Below, in pieces: positions 11,164 through 18,776 of a DNA stretch of 64,000 nucleotides. A model generated the notes under the pieces. That model was not told the origin of the DNA and did no database searches. It saw only the letters and a list, made by a program, of their open reading frames with translations. Position numbers and translations under genes: made by a program. The DNA comes from Paracoccus lutimaris. Lineage in GTDB: Bacteria > Pseudomonadota > Alphaproteobacteria > Rhodobacterales > Rhodobacteraceae. The stretch's first letter is position 1, and each line of letters begins with the position of its first letter. The stretch covers positions 124,001 through 188,000 of the forward strand of contig NZ_QPJL01000001.1 of NCBI RefSeq assembly GCF_003337565.1. Direction: 5' to 3'.

Positions 11164-11933
11164 TGCTGAGCGTGCGCGGCCTGAGCAAGACCTTTGGCCC
11201 CAAGCGGGTGCTGGACGGGGTCGATCTGGATCTGGCGACGGGTGAAAGCCTTGTCGTCATCGGCGGCTCGGGCACCGGGAAATCGGTGCTGCTGCGCTGC
11301 ATCCTTGGCCTTGAGACCCCTGATGCGGGCGAAATCCTGTGGCGCGACCGACCGCTGGCCGAGGGACGGGCCGAGTTCATGGACGAATTCGGGATGCTCT
11401 TTCAGAACGCCGCACTGTTTGATAGCCTGCCGGTCTGGCGCAACGTGGCCTTTCGGCTGCTGCGCCAGATGCCGAAGGCCCGCGCCCGCGACATCGCGGT
11501 CGAGAAGCTGGCCCGCGTCGGCCTTGGCCCCGAGGTCGCCGATCTTTACCCGGCCGAGCTGTCGGGCGGCATGCGCAAGCGCGCGGGGCTGGCGCGCGCC
11601 ATCGCCGCCGATCCCCGCGTGATCTTTTTCGACGAGCCGACGACCGGGCTTGACCCGATCCGGGCTGCGACCATCAACGAGTTGATCCGCGGCATCGTCG
11701 ATGAGACCGGCGCCACCGCCATCACCATCACCCATGACATGAGTTCGGTGCGCGCGATTGCCGACCGGGTCGCGCTGCTGGATCGCGGGCGGCTGCGTTG
11801 GCAGGGCACAGTGGCGCAGATGGACACGGCCCAGGACGATTACCTGCGCGATTTCATCGCCGGCCGCGCCCGCCCGATGGCGCGCGGACCGGCCCTGGAT
11901 CTGGCCCCGGATCCGACCTTGGGCCGCGAATGA
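11163..11933 (+). CDS. mlaF: MlaF-type ABC transporter ATPase
   Basis: Cytoplasmic ATPase partner of the MlaE-type permease. The 256 residues from ATG 11163 (overlapping the mlaE stop) have Walker A GGSGTGKSVLL, Q-loop GMLFQNAALFDSLPVWRNVAF, signature LSGGMRKRAGLARAIA, Walker B VIFFDEPTTGLDP and H-loop ITHDMSS. The LSGGM signature and the FQNAALFDSL Q-loop are typical of the MlaF/Ttg2A subgroup. No MCE-domain gene follows. The next gene, phoH, starts 115 bp downstream. Confidence 0.9.
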   Translation: MLSVRGLSKTFGPKRVLDGVDLDLATGESLVVIGGSGTGKSVLLRCILGLETPDAGEILWRDRPLAEGRAEFMDEFGMLFQNAALFDSLPVWRNVAFRLLRQMPKARARDIAVEKLARVGLGPEVADLYPAELSGGMRKRAGLARAIAADPRVIFFDEPTTGLDPIRAATINELIRGIVDETGATAITITHDMSSVRAIADRVALLDRGRLRWQGTVAQMDTAQDDYLRDFIAGRARPMARGPALDLAPDPTLGRE

Positions 11934-12048
11934 TGCCTGTTTCCTGCGCATTGGCAGGGAAAGCCGGATTAGCCGCCCCCAACCCCTTGTGCGAATCCCG
12001 CGCAGTTGCAACCATGGGTTACCGAGAACCCGATCTTCGGAGAGACAT

Positions 12049-13158
12049 TTGGGTCTGACCCCGACCAACCCCGCAAGCACCGCCCCCGGCGAAACCCTGC
12101 TGGAATTTCACGACAACCGGCTGCTGATCGACCTCTGCGGCCCCCATGACCGGCATCTGGCCCGGATCGAGGAGGCGCTGAAGGTCCATATCCTGCGCCG
12201 TGGCAATCTTTTGTCGGTCGTGGGCCGCGCCGATGCGCAGGCCGAGGCGGCGCAGGTGCTGAACGCGCTTTACGCCCGTCTGGAACAGGGCCGCCCGGTC
12301 GAGATGGCCGAGGTCGAGGCCGCCCTGCGCATGGGGGTCGAGCCGGTCGCCGAGGGGCCAAGCCCGGCCGAGCAGCTGGAAATGTTCCAGTCCGGCCCGA
12401 TCGAGCTGCGCACCCGCAAAAAGACCGTCGAGCCGCGCACCGACGCGCAAAAGGACTATGTGCGGGCGCTGTTTGCCAATGAACTGGCCTTTGGCATCGG
12501 ACCTGCGGGCACCGGCAAGACCTATCTGGCGGTTGCGGTGGGCGTCACCATGCTGATCGGTGGCCATGTCGACAAGATCATCCTGTCGCGCCCGGCCGTC
12601 GAGGCGGGCGAGCGTCTGGGCTTTCTGCCCGGCGACATGAAGGAAAAGGTCGATCCCTACATGCAGCCGCTTTACGACGCGCTGAACGATTTCCTGCCCG
12701 GCAAGCAACTGGCCAAGCTGATGGAGGAAAAGCGCATCGAGATCGCGCCTCTGGCCTTCATGCGCGGGCGTACGCTGGCCAATGCCTTCGTGGTGCTGGA
12801 CGAGGCGCAGAACGCCACCACCATGCAGATGAAGATGTTCCTGACCCGTCTGGGCGAGGGCTCGCGCATGGTCATCACCGGCGACCGCACCCAGATCGAC
12901 CTGCCGCGCGGCGTGCATTCCGGCCTGACCGATGCCGAAAAGATCCTGAAGGACGTCAAGGGCATCAGCTTCAGCTATTTCACCGCCAAGGATGTCGTGC
13001 GCCACCCGCTGGTCGCCCGCATCATCGAGGCCTATGACGTCGAGGCCGAGGCCGCCCTTGCGCGCGGCGAACCTGTCGATGATCGCGGTCAGCGCATCCC
13101 CCGGCGCGAACCGCGTCTGGCCAGCGCGGTCCAGAACGGGGGGCAGGGCGATGGATGA
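12049..13158 (+). CDS. phoH: PhoH-family ATPase (YbeZ-like)
   Basis: Predicted ATP-dependent RNA-associated protein, normally coupled to YbeY. I place the start at TTG 12049 (ggagag six bases upstream); no in-frame ATG fits, and upstream codons run into mlaF. The 369 residues have an N-terminal KH-like region, then the PhoH core: Walker A FGIGPAGTGKTYLAVA (about residue 151), RPAVEAGERLGFLPGDMKEKVDPY, Walker B NAFVVLDEAQNATTMQMKMFLTR and GDRTQIDLP. The C-terminal tail is basic and Arg-rich. ybeY begins 8 bp before its stop, the classic phoH-ybeY arrangement linked to rRNA maturation. Confidence 0.93.
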   Translation: MGLTPTNPASTAPGETLLEFHDNRLLIDLCGPHDRHLARIEEALKVHILRRGNLLSVVGRADAQAEAAQVLNALYARLEQGRPVEMAEVEAALRMGVEPVAEGPSPAEQLEMFQSGPIELRTRKKTVEPRTDAQKDYVRALFANELAFGIGPAGTGKTYLAVAVGVTMLIGGHVDKIILSRPAVEAGERLGFLPGDMKEKVDPYMQPLYDALNDFLPGKQLAKLMEEKRIEIAPLAFMRGRTLANAFVVLDEAQNATTMQMKMFLTRLGEGSRMVITGDRTQIDLPRGVHSGLTDAEKILKDVKGISFSYFTAKDVVRHPLVARIIEAYDVEAEAALARGEPVDDRGQRIPRREPRLASAVQNGGQGDG

Positions 13159-13675
13159 TCTGGACCCGCCGCGCCCCGCGCCGCTGGAGATCGTCGACAT
13201 CGTCCTTGAGGATGACCGCTGGGAGGATGCCGGCCTGCCCGCCATGGCCGAACGCGCCGCCCGCGCGGTCGGCGAATGGCTGGATCTGGGCGAGTTTCAG
13301 GTCGTGGTCATGGGCTGCGACGACAAGCGCATCGCCGAGCTGAATGCCGAGTTTCGCGGCAAGCCCAAGCCGACCAATGTGCTGAGCTGGCCCGCCATCG
13401 AATTCGGCCCCCGCCAGCCCGGCACCCGCCCCGAATTGCCCGAGATCGAGGAACTGGGCGATATCGCCATTTCCTATGACACCTGCCAGCGCGAGGCGCT
13501 GGCGCAGAAAAAGCCCTTTGCCGATCACGCCACACATCTTCTTGTGCATGCGATTTTGCATCTGGCGGGTTATGATCATATTGATGATCAGGACGCCGAG
13601 ACCATGGAGGATTCCGAGCGCGCGATTCTCTCGCGGCTGGGCATTCCCGACCCTTATCTGGAACACGAGACATGA
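13151..13675 (+). CDS. ybeY: Endoribonuclease YbeY
   Basis: Metal-dependent single-strand endoribonuclease for 16S rRNA 3' maturation and ribosome quality control. The 174 residues start at ATG 13151. The zinc site is HLLVHAILHLAGYDH near residue 130, and the conserved NVLSWPA segment lies upstream (family consensus NVLSFP). A short insertion rich in Pro and Glu (GPRQPGTRPELPEIEE) follows, as in other Rhodobacteraceae members. The start overlaps phoH and the stop overlaps the CBS-domain gene (ATGA), so the three are translationally coupled. Confidence 0.95.
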   Translation: MDDLDPPRPAPLEIVDIVLEDDRWEDAGLPAMAERAARAVGEWLDLGEFQVVVMGCDDKRIAELNAEFRGKPKPTNVLSWPAIEFGPRQPGTRPELPEIEELGDIAISYDTCQREALAQKKPFADHATHLLVHAILHLAGYDHIDDQDAETMEDSERAILSRLGIPDPYLEHET

Positions 13676-14604
13676 GTAACGACCGAAGTCCCGACACGCC
13701 CGTTGCCGCCGATCCCGCCTCATGGGCGGATGGCATTGGCGGGGATGGGCGTGACCTGCCGCAATCACGCGGCTTTCTGGGACGGATTCTCGGCGCCTTT
13801 GGCGGCGGCGATACGGAGCCCGAGACGCCCGATGCCGGCGACAAGGGCGCAAGCCTTCCGGCCGCAGGCGTGCCGGGCATGGTCAATCTGCGGCGTATGC
13901 GCGTCGATGACGTGGCGATCCCCAAGGCGGAAATCATCGCCGCCCCCGTCACCGCCACCCTGCCGGAACTGGTCGAGATGTTCGGCGAACACGGCTTTTC
14001 CCGCATTCCCGTCTTTCGCGGCACGCTGGACAGTCCGCTGGGCCTGATCCACCTGAAAGACCTTGCGCTGAAATACGGCTTTGGCGCCAAGACCCCGGTC
14101 AAGTTCAACCTGCGCCCGATGCTGCGGCCGCTGCTTTACGTGCCGCCCTCGATGCCGATTGGCGTACTGCTGCAGCAGATGCAGCAAAAACGCATCCATA
14201 TGGCGCTGGTGATCGACGAATATGGCGGTGTGGACGGTCTGGTGACCATCGAGGACCTGATCGAGCAGGTCATCGGTGAGATCGAGGACGAACATGACGA
14301 GATCGAAGGCGGCCTGTGGGTGCAGGAAAAGCCCGGCCAATGGCTGATCCAGGCCCGCGCGCCCCTGGAGGATGTCGAGGCCGAAACCGGCTTGCGCCTC
14401 GCCTCGGACGAGGAGGACGAAGAGATCGACACGCTGGGCGGGCTGATCTTCATGCTGACCGGCCGGGTACCGGTGCGCGGCGAGGTGATCCCGCATGAAA
14501 GCGGTGCCGAGTTCGAGATCGTCGATGCCGATCCGCGCCGCCTGAAACGGGTCCGACTGCGCCTGCCGCGCGATGAGGGCGGCAGGGCAGGCGAAAAGCC
14601 CTAG
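13672..14604 (+). CDS. CBS-domain protein of the CorC/HlyC family
   Basis: A 310-residue cytoplasmic protein. The N-terminal 60 residues are low-complexity. A CBS pair follows (VDDVAIPKAEIIAAPVTATLPELVEMF, then PLLYVPPSMPIGVLLQQMQQKRIHMALVIDEYGGVDGLVTIEDLIEQVIGEI), and last comes the CorC_HlyC/transporter-associated domain (ETGLRLASDEEDEEIDTLGG, GEVIPHESGAEFEIVDADPRRLKRVRL). The DEYGG and EDxxEQVxGEI motifs are diagnostic. It follows ybeY with an ATGA overlap. In many relatives lnt (apolipoprotein N-acyltransferase) comes next; here a convergent acetyltransferase gene follows instead and the stops overlap. Confidence 0.92.
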   Translation: MSNDRSPDTPVAADPASWADGIGGDGRDLPQSRGFLGRILGAFGGGDTEPETPDAGDKGASLPAAGVPGMVNLRRMRVDDVAIPKAEIIAAPVTATLPELVEMFGEHGFSRIPVFRGTLDSPLGLIHLKDLALKYGFGAKTPVKFNLRPMLRPLLYVPPSMPIGVLLQQMQQKRIHMALVIDEYGGVDGLVTIEDLIEQVIGEIEDEHDEIEGGLWVQEKPGQWLIQARAPLEDVEAETGLRLASDEEDEEIDTLGGLIFMLTGRVPVRGEVIPHESGAEFEIVDADPRRLKRVRLRLPRDEGGRAGEKP

Positions 14605-15413
14605 ATCATCGAAAAGGCCGGCGCATGGGCGATGCGGCTGCCGGGCGGCAGCCCGTCGCAGCCCGTGCCCATCAGATGCGGACCGGCATAGGGCGAGGCC
14701 AGATCGACCGGCGCAAAGCCAAAGCGGCCGTAATAATCCGGGTCGCCCAATACGATGATGGCGTGGTCGGCAAAGGCCTCTTGCGCGGCCCGGATCAGCG
14801 CCGAGCCGATACCGCGCCCCTGCATGGCCGGATGCACCGCGACCGGCGCCAGCGCCAGCGCCGGGATATCCGCGACGATGGGCGACAGCGCGACATGGCC
14901 GATGACGGTGCCGGCGGCCTCGGCGACCAAGGACAGCGCCAGATGGCCGTCACGGCGCAGCATGTCGACCAGGCGCGCCTCCTCCGGGCCGCCGAAGACC
15001 CGCAGCAGCAGTTCCGAGATCGCGTCCTGATCGTGATACATCTCGGCCCGCAACCGGGGCATGATCTCGTGCAGTTCAAGCGCGCGTCCGATGCCTTTGC
15101 TTTCCGCGCCCCAGCGGGCGCCGCGCAGCCGGGTGCGATGGGCCTGAAAGGCCTCGTCATCGGCATATAGCTCATTCAGGGCAAAGATCAGCGGGTTGTC
15201 GGTCTGGGCAAGATCAAAGCGCAGGTTTCCCGGCTCGGCCCGGCTCAGTTCGGCATGTTCAGGCAGCAGTTCAAGAGCCTTGAGCAACTGCCCGAGATCT
15301 GAGCAGCGCAATTGTCCCGACAACGACAGCATCGGGGCATCCAGAATGATCTCCTCGCCGGCCGGGGTGATGGGCTGGACATGTCTGTGGTGTGATCCAC
15401 AAGCGCAGGTCAT
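14601..15413 (-). CDS. ABM-like domain fused to GNAT acetyltransferase
   Basis: The 270-residue product starts MTCACGSHHRHVQP at ATG 15413 (aagga upstream). Residues about 20-115 resemble an antibiotic-biosynthesis-monooxygenase (ABM/YgiN-type) ferredoxin fold: EIILDAPMLSLSGQLRCSD, then LRFDLAQTDNPLIFALNELYADDEAFQAHRT. Residues about 125-265 are a GNAT acetyltransferase with the acetyl-CoA loop VHPAMQGRGIGSALIRAAQE and the LGDPDYYGRFGFAP motif of the YhbS subgroup. The Cys/His-rich N-terminus could bind metal. Substrates are unknown. The frame extends upstream to 15548, but those codons lack a ribosome site and precede the family homology. Confidence 0.8.
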   Translation of the reverse strand: MTCACGSHHRHVQPITPAGEEIILDAPMLSLSGQLRCSDLGQLLKALELLPEHAELSRAEPGNLRFDLAQTDNPLIFALNELYADDEAFQAHRTRLRGARWGAESKGIGRALELHEIMPRLRAEMYHDQDAISELLLRVFGGPEEARLVDMLRRDGHLALSLVAEAAGTVIGHVALSPIVADIPALALAPVAVHPAMQGRGIGSALIRAAQEAFADHAIIVLGDPDYYGRFGFAPVDLASPYAGPHLMGTGCDGLPPGSRIAHAPAFSMI

Positions 15414-15425
15414 GACGATTTCCTT

Positions 15426-15447
15426 CGTTACAACTTTATTCGTTACA
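15426..15447 (-). promoter_or_regulatory. Direct repeat, candidate operator upstream of the ABM-GNAT gene
   Basis: CGTTACA occurs at 15426-15432 and again at 15441-15447, 15 bp apart start to start, in the A/T-rich stretch 13-34 bp before the start codon at 15413. The spacing (about one and a half helical turns) and location fit a regulator-binding site or an element overlapping the promoter. The regulator is unknown. Confidence 0.35.
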
Positions 15448-15852
15448 GGTCGTGTGACGCAGCACAGAATCGCCGGAGCGGAGCGAGAAAAATGAATAAT
15501 CCGGCGTCGGGACGGATCGGCGAAACTCCGCTTGTTATTTGGTGCCAAGGCAGCGCCGCAATGTCAAAGCCTGATATCCCGATCTGACTAATTGAACAGG
15601 TCGGTTGGTGCGGGAACCGACCTCAGGTGACATGATTTGGGTGTTTTGCGTCTGTGGCGGCAATGCGAATGGCGCCGGATTCGCGGTCCCCTGAGCCAGC
15701 CGTGGCGGCCGCGATCCGTGCATGAGAGCGTCCCTTCACATCATTTTCCGGTCCTGCGTCAGGCCCTGCCAATCTTCACGAAGATGCTGTCAAAAATGTC
15801 GGATTTTGCCCTTGCACCCATCCATGGGCTTGGGTAGATACGCCTCCACAGT
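15448..15852. other. Gene-poor stretch before tRNA-Gln
   Basis: About 400 bp with no open frame that looks coding. The one clear structure is a hairpin at 15598-15623 (AGGTCGGTT pairing with AACCGACCT around an 8-base loop). It is not followed by a T-run, so it is not a standard terminator. The promoter of tRNA-Gln should be near the 3' end of this stretch. Confidence 0.5.
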
Positions 15853-15927
15853 TGGGGCGTGGCCAAGTGGTAAGGCAACGGTTTTTGGTACCGTGTACCG
15901 TAGGTTCGAATCCTACCGCCCCAGCCA
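15853..15927 (+). tRNA. tRNA-Gln (anticodon UUG)
   Basis: The acceptor stem TGGGGCG (15853-15859) pairs perfectly with CGCCCCA (15917-15923). The anticodon stem ACGGT/ACCGT encloses the loop TTTTGGT with anticodon TTG at 15885-15887. The T-arm is present (TAGG-TTCGAAT-CCTA). The U1-A72 pair and G73 discriminator are typical glutamine identity elements. CCA is encoded (15925-15927). Confidence 0.97.
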
Positions 15928-15959
15928 AATCATCCAAGATGTTGATAATAAGACAGGTT

Positions 15960-15981
15960 CTGGACAGAGTCCGGTTTTTTT
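15960..15981 (+). terminator. Rho-independent terminator after tRNA-Gln
   Basis: CTGGAC and GTCCGG form a six-pair stem (one G-U pair) with loop AGA, followed by seven Ts. It lies 33 bp after the tRNA-Gln gene. Confidence 0.75.
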
Positions 15982-16758
15982 CCTGCACTCTCATCTGTTT
16001 GACAGGCATCAAGATCGCCCGGGATCATGGTGGCATTTGAGGGGCAGACATGAGGTGCCCCAGCTTTTGCCCGGCATTTGCCGTGGCGGTGGCCGACTGG
16101 ACGAACAAGAGAAGATGGCGATCGAGCGGTTTATCCGATCGCTGGATGAACAGAACTCCATGGTTGCCAGCTTGTCGCGCACTGCGCGAGGTGCTGGTGC
16201 AGCTGTCGCCTCTGCCACCGGATGGATCGGCAGCAAGCTCGGGAGGAACACCAAGGCTGAACAGCAAGGAATCTGGCTGCTTGCCTTTGACAGGAAAACG
16301 GAACCTCCGCAGCCTCATGAGCCGCGCGAGAGAGTTCAGCTTGACTTAAGCCCAGCCCGGTCTCGATTACCTTTTGCCATGCAACCCCATCTGAACATGT
16401 CCCGTGGCGCGGGCTGTTCCATTCAATCCAACCCGGGACGAAAGGAGGGCATGGTGATTTCGCTCTTGCCCGCGTCATCCGTCACAGCCGGTCCGGCAGG
16501 GCCCCGCCCGATACTCGCCCCTGCACCCTCTCGATACCTTCGCGCGGCCGCGGCGTAGCGTCATGCATCAGAAGACGGCCGCAATCAGACCCCGGCGCAA
16601 CGACCCGCCAGCGCCGTCAGCAAAGCGCGACTGCATTTATCAAGACACAAATGCCTGCCGCAGCTGCTCCCGCCAGGCGTCAGCGTCTGACGCCCCCGTC
16701 TTTTCTTCTTCATCCAAATATCCATGCCGCCCGCGCATCCCGCGTGACGGCAGGGTCT
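15982..16758. other. About 780 bp with no recognisable gene
   Basis: Open frames of 60-115 codons occur on both strands, but none has a convincing ribosome site, domain or family resemblance, and none continues across the whole stretch. Base composition is less GC-biased than in the neighbouring genes. The position directly 3' of a tRNA gene suggests a decayed insertion. However, I found no second copy of the tRNA 3' end, integrase remnant or inverted-repeat ends. Confidence 0.4.
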
Positions 16759-17508
16759 TCAGCCCTGCTTTGCCGCCCGGATCTGCGCGACGATCGGCTC
16801 CAGCCCGTCGGCCGGCACGCCGCGCAGCATCTCGCCCTCGATGATGAAGGTGGGCGTGCCCATGATCCGCATCTGCTCGGCCAATTGGTGGTTCTTGCGA
16901 ATGACCGCCGAGACCTCCTCGGTGTTCATCCGGTTCAGCACCGCCTTGCTGTCCACCCCCAGCTTGTCGGCCAGCGCGCCAAGGCTTTCCAGATTGACCG
17001 GTCCGCGCGATTCCATCAGCGCGTCATGGGCCTGTTTATAGGCATCCGCGCCGGCCTCTTGCTGGACAGCGACAGCAAAGCGCGCGGCCATGTCGCTTTC
17101 CTGGCTCAGGATCGGGAATTCCTTGATGATCCAGCGGATATTGCCGTCATCCTTCAGCAGCTTCTCGACGGCTGGGTTGATCTGTTTGCAATAGCCGCAA
17201 CGGTAATCGATGAACTCGACCATGGTGATGTCGCCTTCGGGATTGCCGCCGACCCAGCTATGGCCGTCGTCAAAGATCGCGTCCTTGTTGTTCTGGACCA
17301 GCAGCTTGTCGTTGCTGGCCTCGTCCGCGGCGCGGCGGGTTTCCAGCACGTTGATCGATTCGACCAGAACCTCGGGATTTGCCATCAGATATTCGCGCAC
17401 GGCGGTGCCAAAGGCGTCCTTTTCGGCCTCGCTCATGTTTGCGGGGTCAAAGGCAAGGGCGGGCAGGGCGGTTGCCGTCATCAGCGCGGCGGTCAGAATG
17501 GCTTTCAT
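16759..17508 (-). CDS. DsbA-family thiol-disulfide protein
   Basis: Periplasmic thioredoxin-fold oxidoreductase. The product has 249 residues from ATG 17508 (aaagga upstream), with signal peptide MKAILTAALMTATALPALA. The catalytic motif is C104-G-Y-C107 in VEFIDYRCGYCKQ. The cis-proline loop is MGTPTFIIEG, and the helical insert lies between. A helical N-terminal extension (residues 20-85) precedes the thioredoxin fold, as in the Com1/DsbA-like 27-kDa proteins. CGYC differs from E. coli DsbA (CPHC) and is common in this DsbA/DsbG-like group. Whether it oxidises or isomerises disulfides cannot be read from the sequence. Confidence 0.9.
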   Translation of the reverse strand: MKAILTAALMTATALPALAFDPANMSEAEKDAFGTAVREYLMANPEVLVESINVLETRRAADEASNDKLLVQNNKDAIFDDGHSWVGGNPEGDITMVEFIDYRCGYCKQINPAVEKLLKDDGNIRWIIKEFPILSQESDMAARFAVAVQQEAGADAYKQAHDALMESRGPVNLESLGALADKLGVDSKAVLNRMNTEEVSAVIRKNHQLAEQMRIMGTPTFIIEGEMLRGVPADGLEPIVAQIRAAKQG

Positions 17509-17639
17509 CCGGGGTCCTTTCGTATCGGCGCAAAGCTTGGCCCGGCGGCGCCGGCGTTGCAAGCCGGTGCACGGCTGTTCACGCGGGCTTGACCCAAGGG
17601 GCCATAGGCCCGATACCCGCCCAAAACGATGAGGCAGAG

Positions 17640-18776
17640 ATGAAGACGTCGCAGCGCGGACAGGTCGATCCGTTCATCGTCATGGATGTGATGGAGGCCG
17701 CCCGCAAGGCCGAGGCCGCCGGCCGGCGCATCATCCATATGGAGGTGGGCCAGCCCGCCACCCCGGCCCCCAAAGGCGCGCGTCAGGCGCTGGCGCGGAC
17801 GCTGGAACAACCGCTGGGCTATACCGTGGCACTGGGTCTGCCCGCGCTGCGTCAGGGCATCGCCGCGCTTTACCAGCGCTGGTACGGGGTCGATCTTGAC
17901 CCGGCGCGGGTGGTGGTCACGCCCGGCTCCAGCGGCGCCTTCATCCTTGCTTTCTCGGCGCTATTCGATGCCGGCGACCGCGTCGCCCTGGGCGAGCCGG
18001 GCTACCCGAGCTATCGCCAGATCCTGCGCGCCATGTCCTTGGAGCCCGTTGGCATTCCCACCCGGATCGAGGACCGTTATCAACCCCGTCCCGAGGATCT
18101 GCCGGGTGACGTGCAGGGCCTGATCCTTGCCTCGCCCGGAAACCCGTCCGGAACCGTCCTGCGCCGCGAGGAACTGGCGGCGCTGACCACGCGTGCGGCC
18201 GCGCTTGGCGTCAGCGTGATCTCGGACGAGATTTATCACGGGCTGGATTACGGCGCGGGGTTCCACTCGGCGCTTGAGGTCACGGATGATGTCGTGGTCA
18301 TCAACAGTTTCTCCAAATATTTCAGCATGACCGGCTGGCGCATCGGCTGGATGGTGGTCCCCGAGCCGATGATCCGCACCGTCGAGCGCATCGCCCAGAA
18401 CATGTTCATCTGCCCGCCCCATGCCAGCCAGGTCGCGGCACTGGCGGCGCTGGATTGCGTCGATGAGGCCGAGGCGAACCTTGCCGTCTATGCCGCCAAT
18501 CGCCAGATGCTGCTTGAGCGCCTGCCGCAGATCGGCTTTGACCGCATCGCGCCCCCCGAAGGCGCCTTCTATATCTATGCCGATGTCTCGGAACTGACCG
18601 ATGACAGCCTGAGCTTTGCCGCGGAAATCCTTGAAAAGGCGGGCGTCGCGGTGACTCCGGGCCTAGACTTCGATCCCCGGCGCGGGGCGCGCACGCTGCG
18701 CTTCAGCTATGCTGGCGCAAGTGCCGACATTGCTGAGGGGCTGGACCGGCTGGCCGCTTTCATGGCCGCGCGATGA
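17640..18776 (+). CDS. PLP-dependent class I/II aminotransferase
   Basis: A 378-residue fold-type I aminotransferase. Features are GYTVALGLPALRQGIAALY near the N-terminus, ASPGNPSGTV (the substrate/PLP asparagine), SDEIYHGLDYG, and the PLP lysine in NSFSKYFSMTGWRIGW (about residue 226). The C-terminal substrate arginine is in TLRFSYA. Sequence resembles aspartate/aromatic or alanine-type aminotransferases, but I cannot name the substrate. ATG 17640 follows a weak purine-rich site (gaggcaga); the longer open frame upstream overlaps the divergent DsbA gene. The stop overlaps amiC by 4 bp (ATGA). Confidence 0.88.
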   Translation: MKTSQRGQVDPFIVMDVMEAARKAEAAGRRIIHMEVGQPATPAPKGARQALARTLEQPLGYTVALGLPALRQGIAALYQRWYGVDLDPARVVVTPGSSGAFILAFSALFDAGDRVALGEPGYPSYRQILRAMSLEPVGIPTRIEDRYQPRPEDLPGDVQGLILASPGNPSGTVLRREELAALTTRAAALGVSVISDEIYHGLDYGAGFHSALEVTDDVVVINSFSKYFSMTGWRIGWMVVPEPMIRTVERIAQNMFICPPHASQVAALAALDCVDEAEANLAVYAANRQMLLERLPQIGFDRIAPPEGAFYIYADVSELTDDSLSFAAEILEKAGVAVTPGLDFDPRRGARTLRFSYAGASADIAEGLDRLAAFMAAR

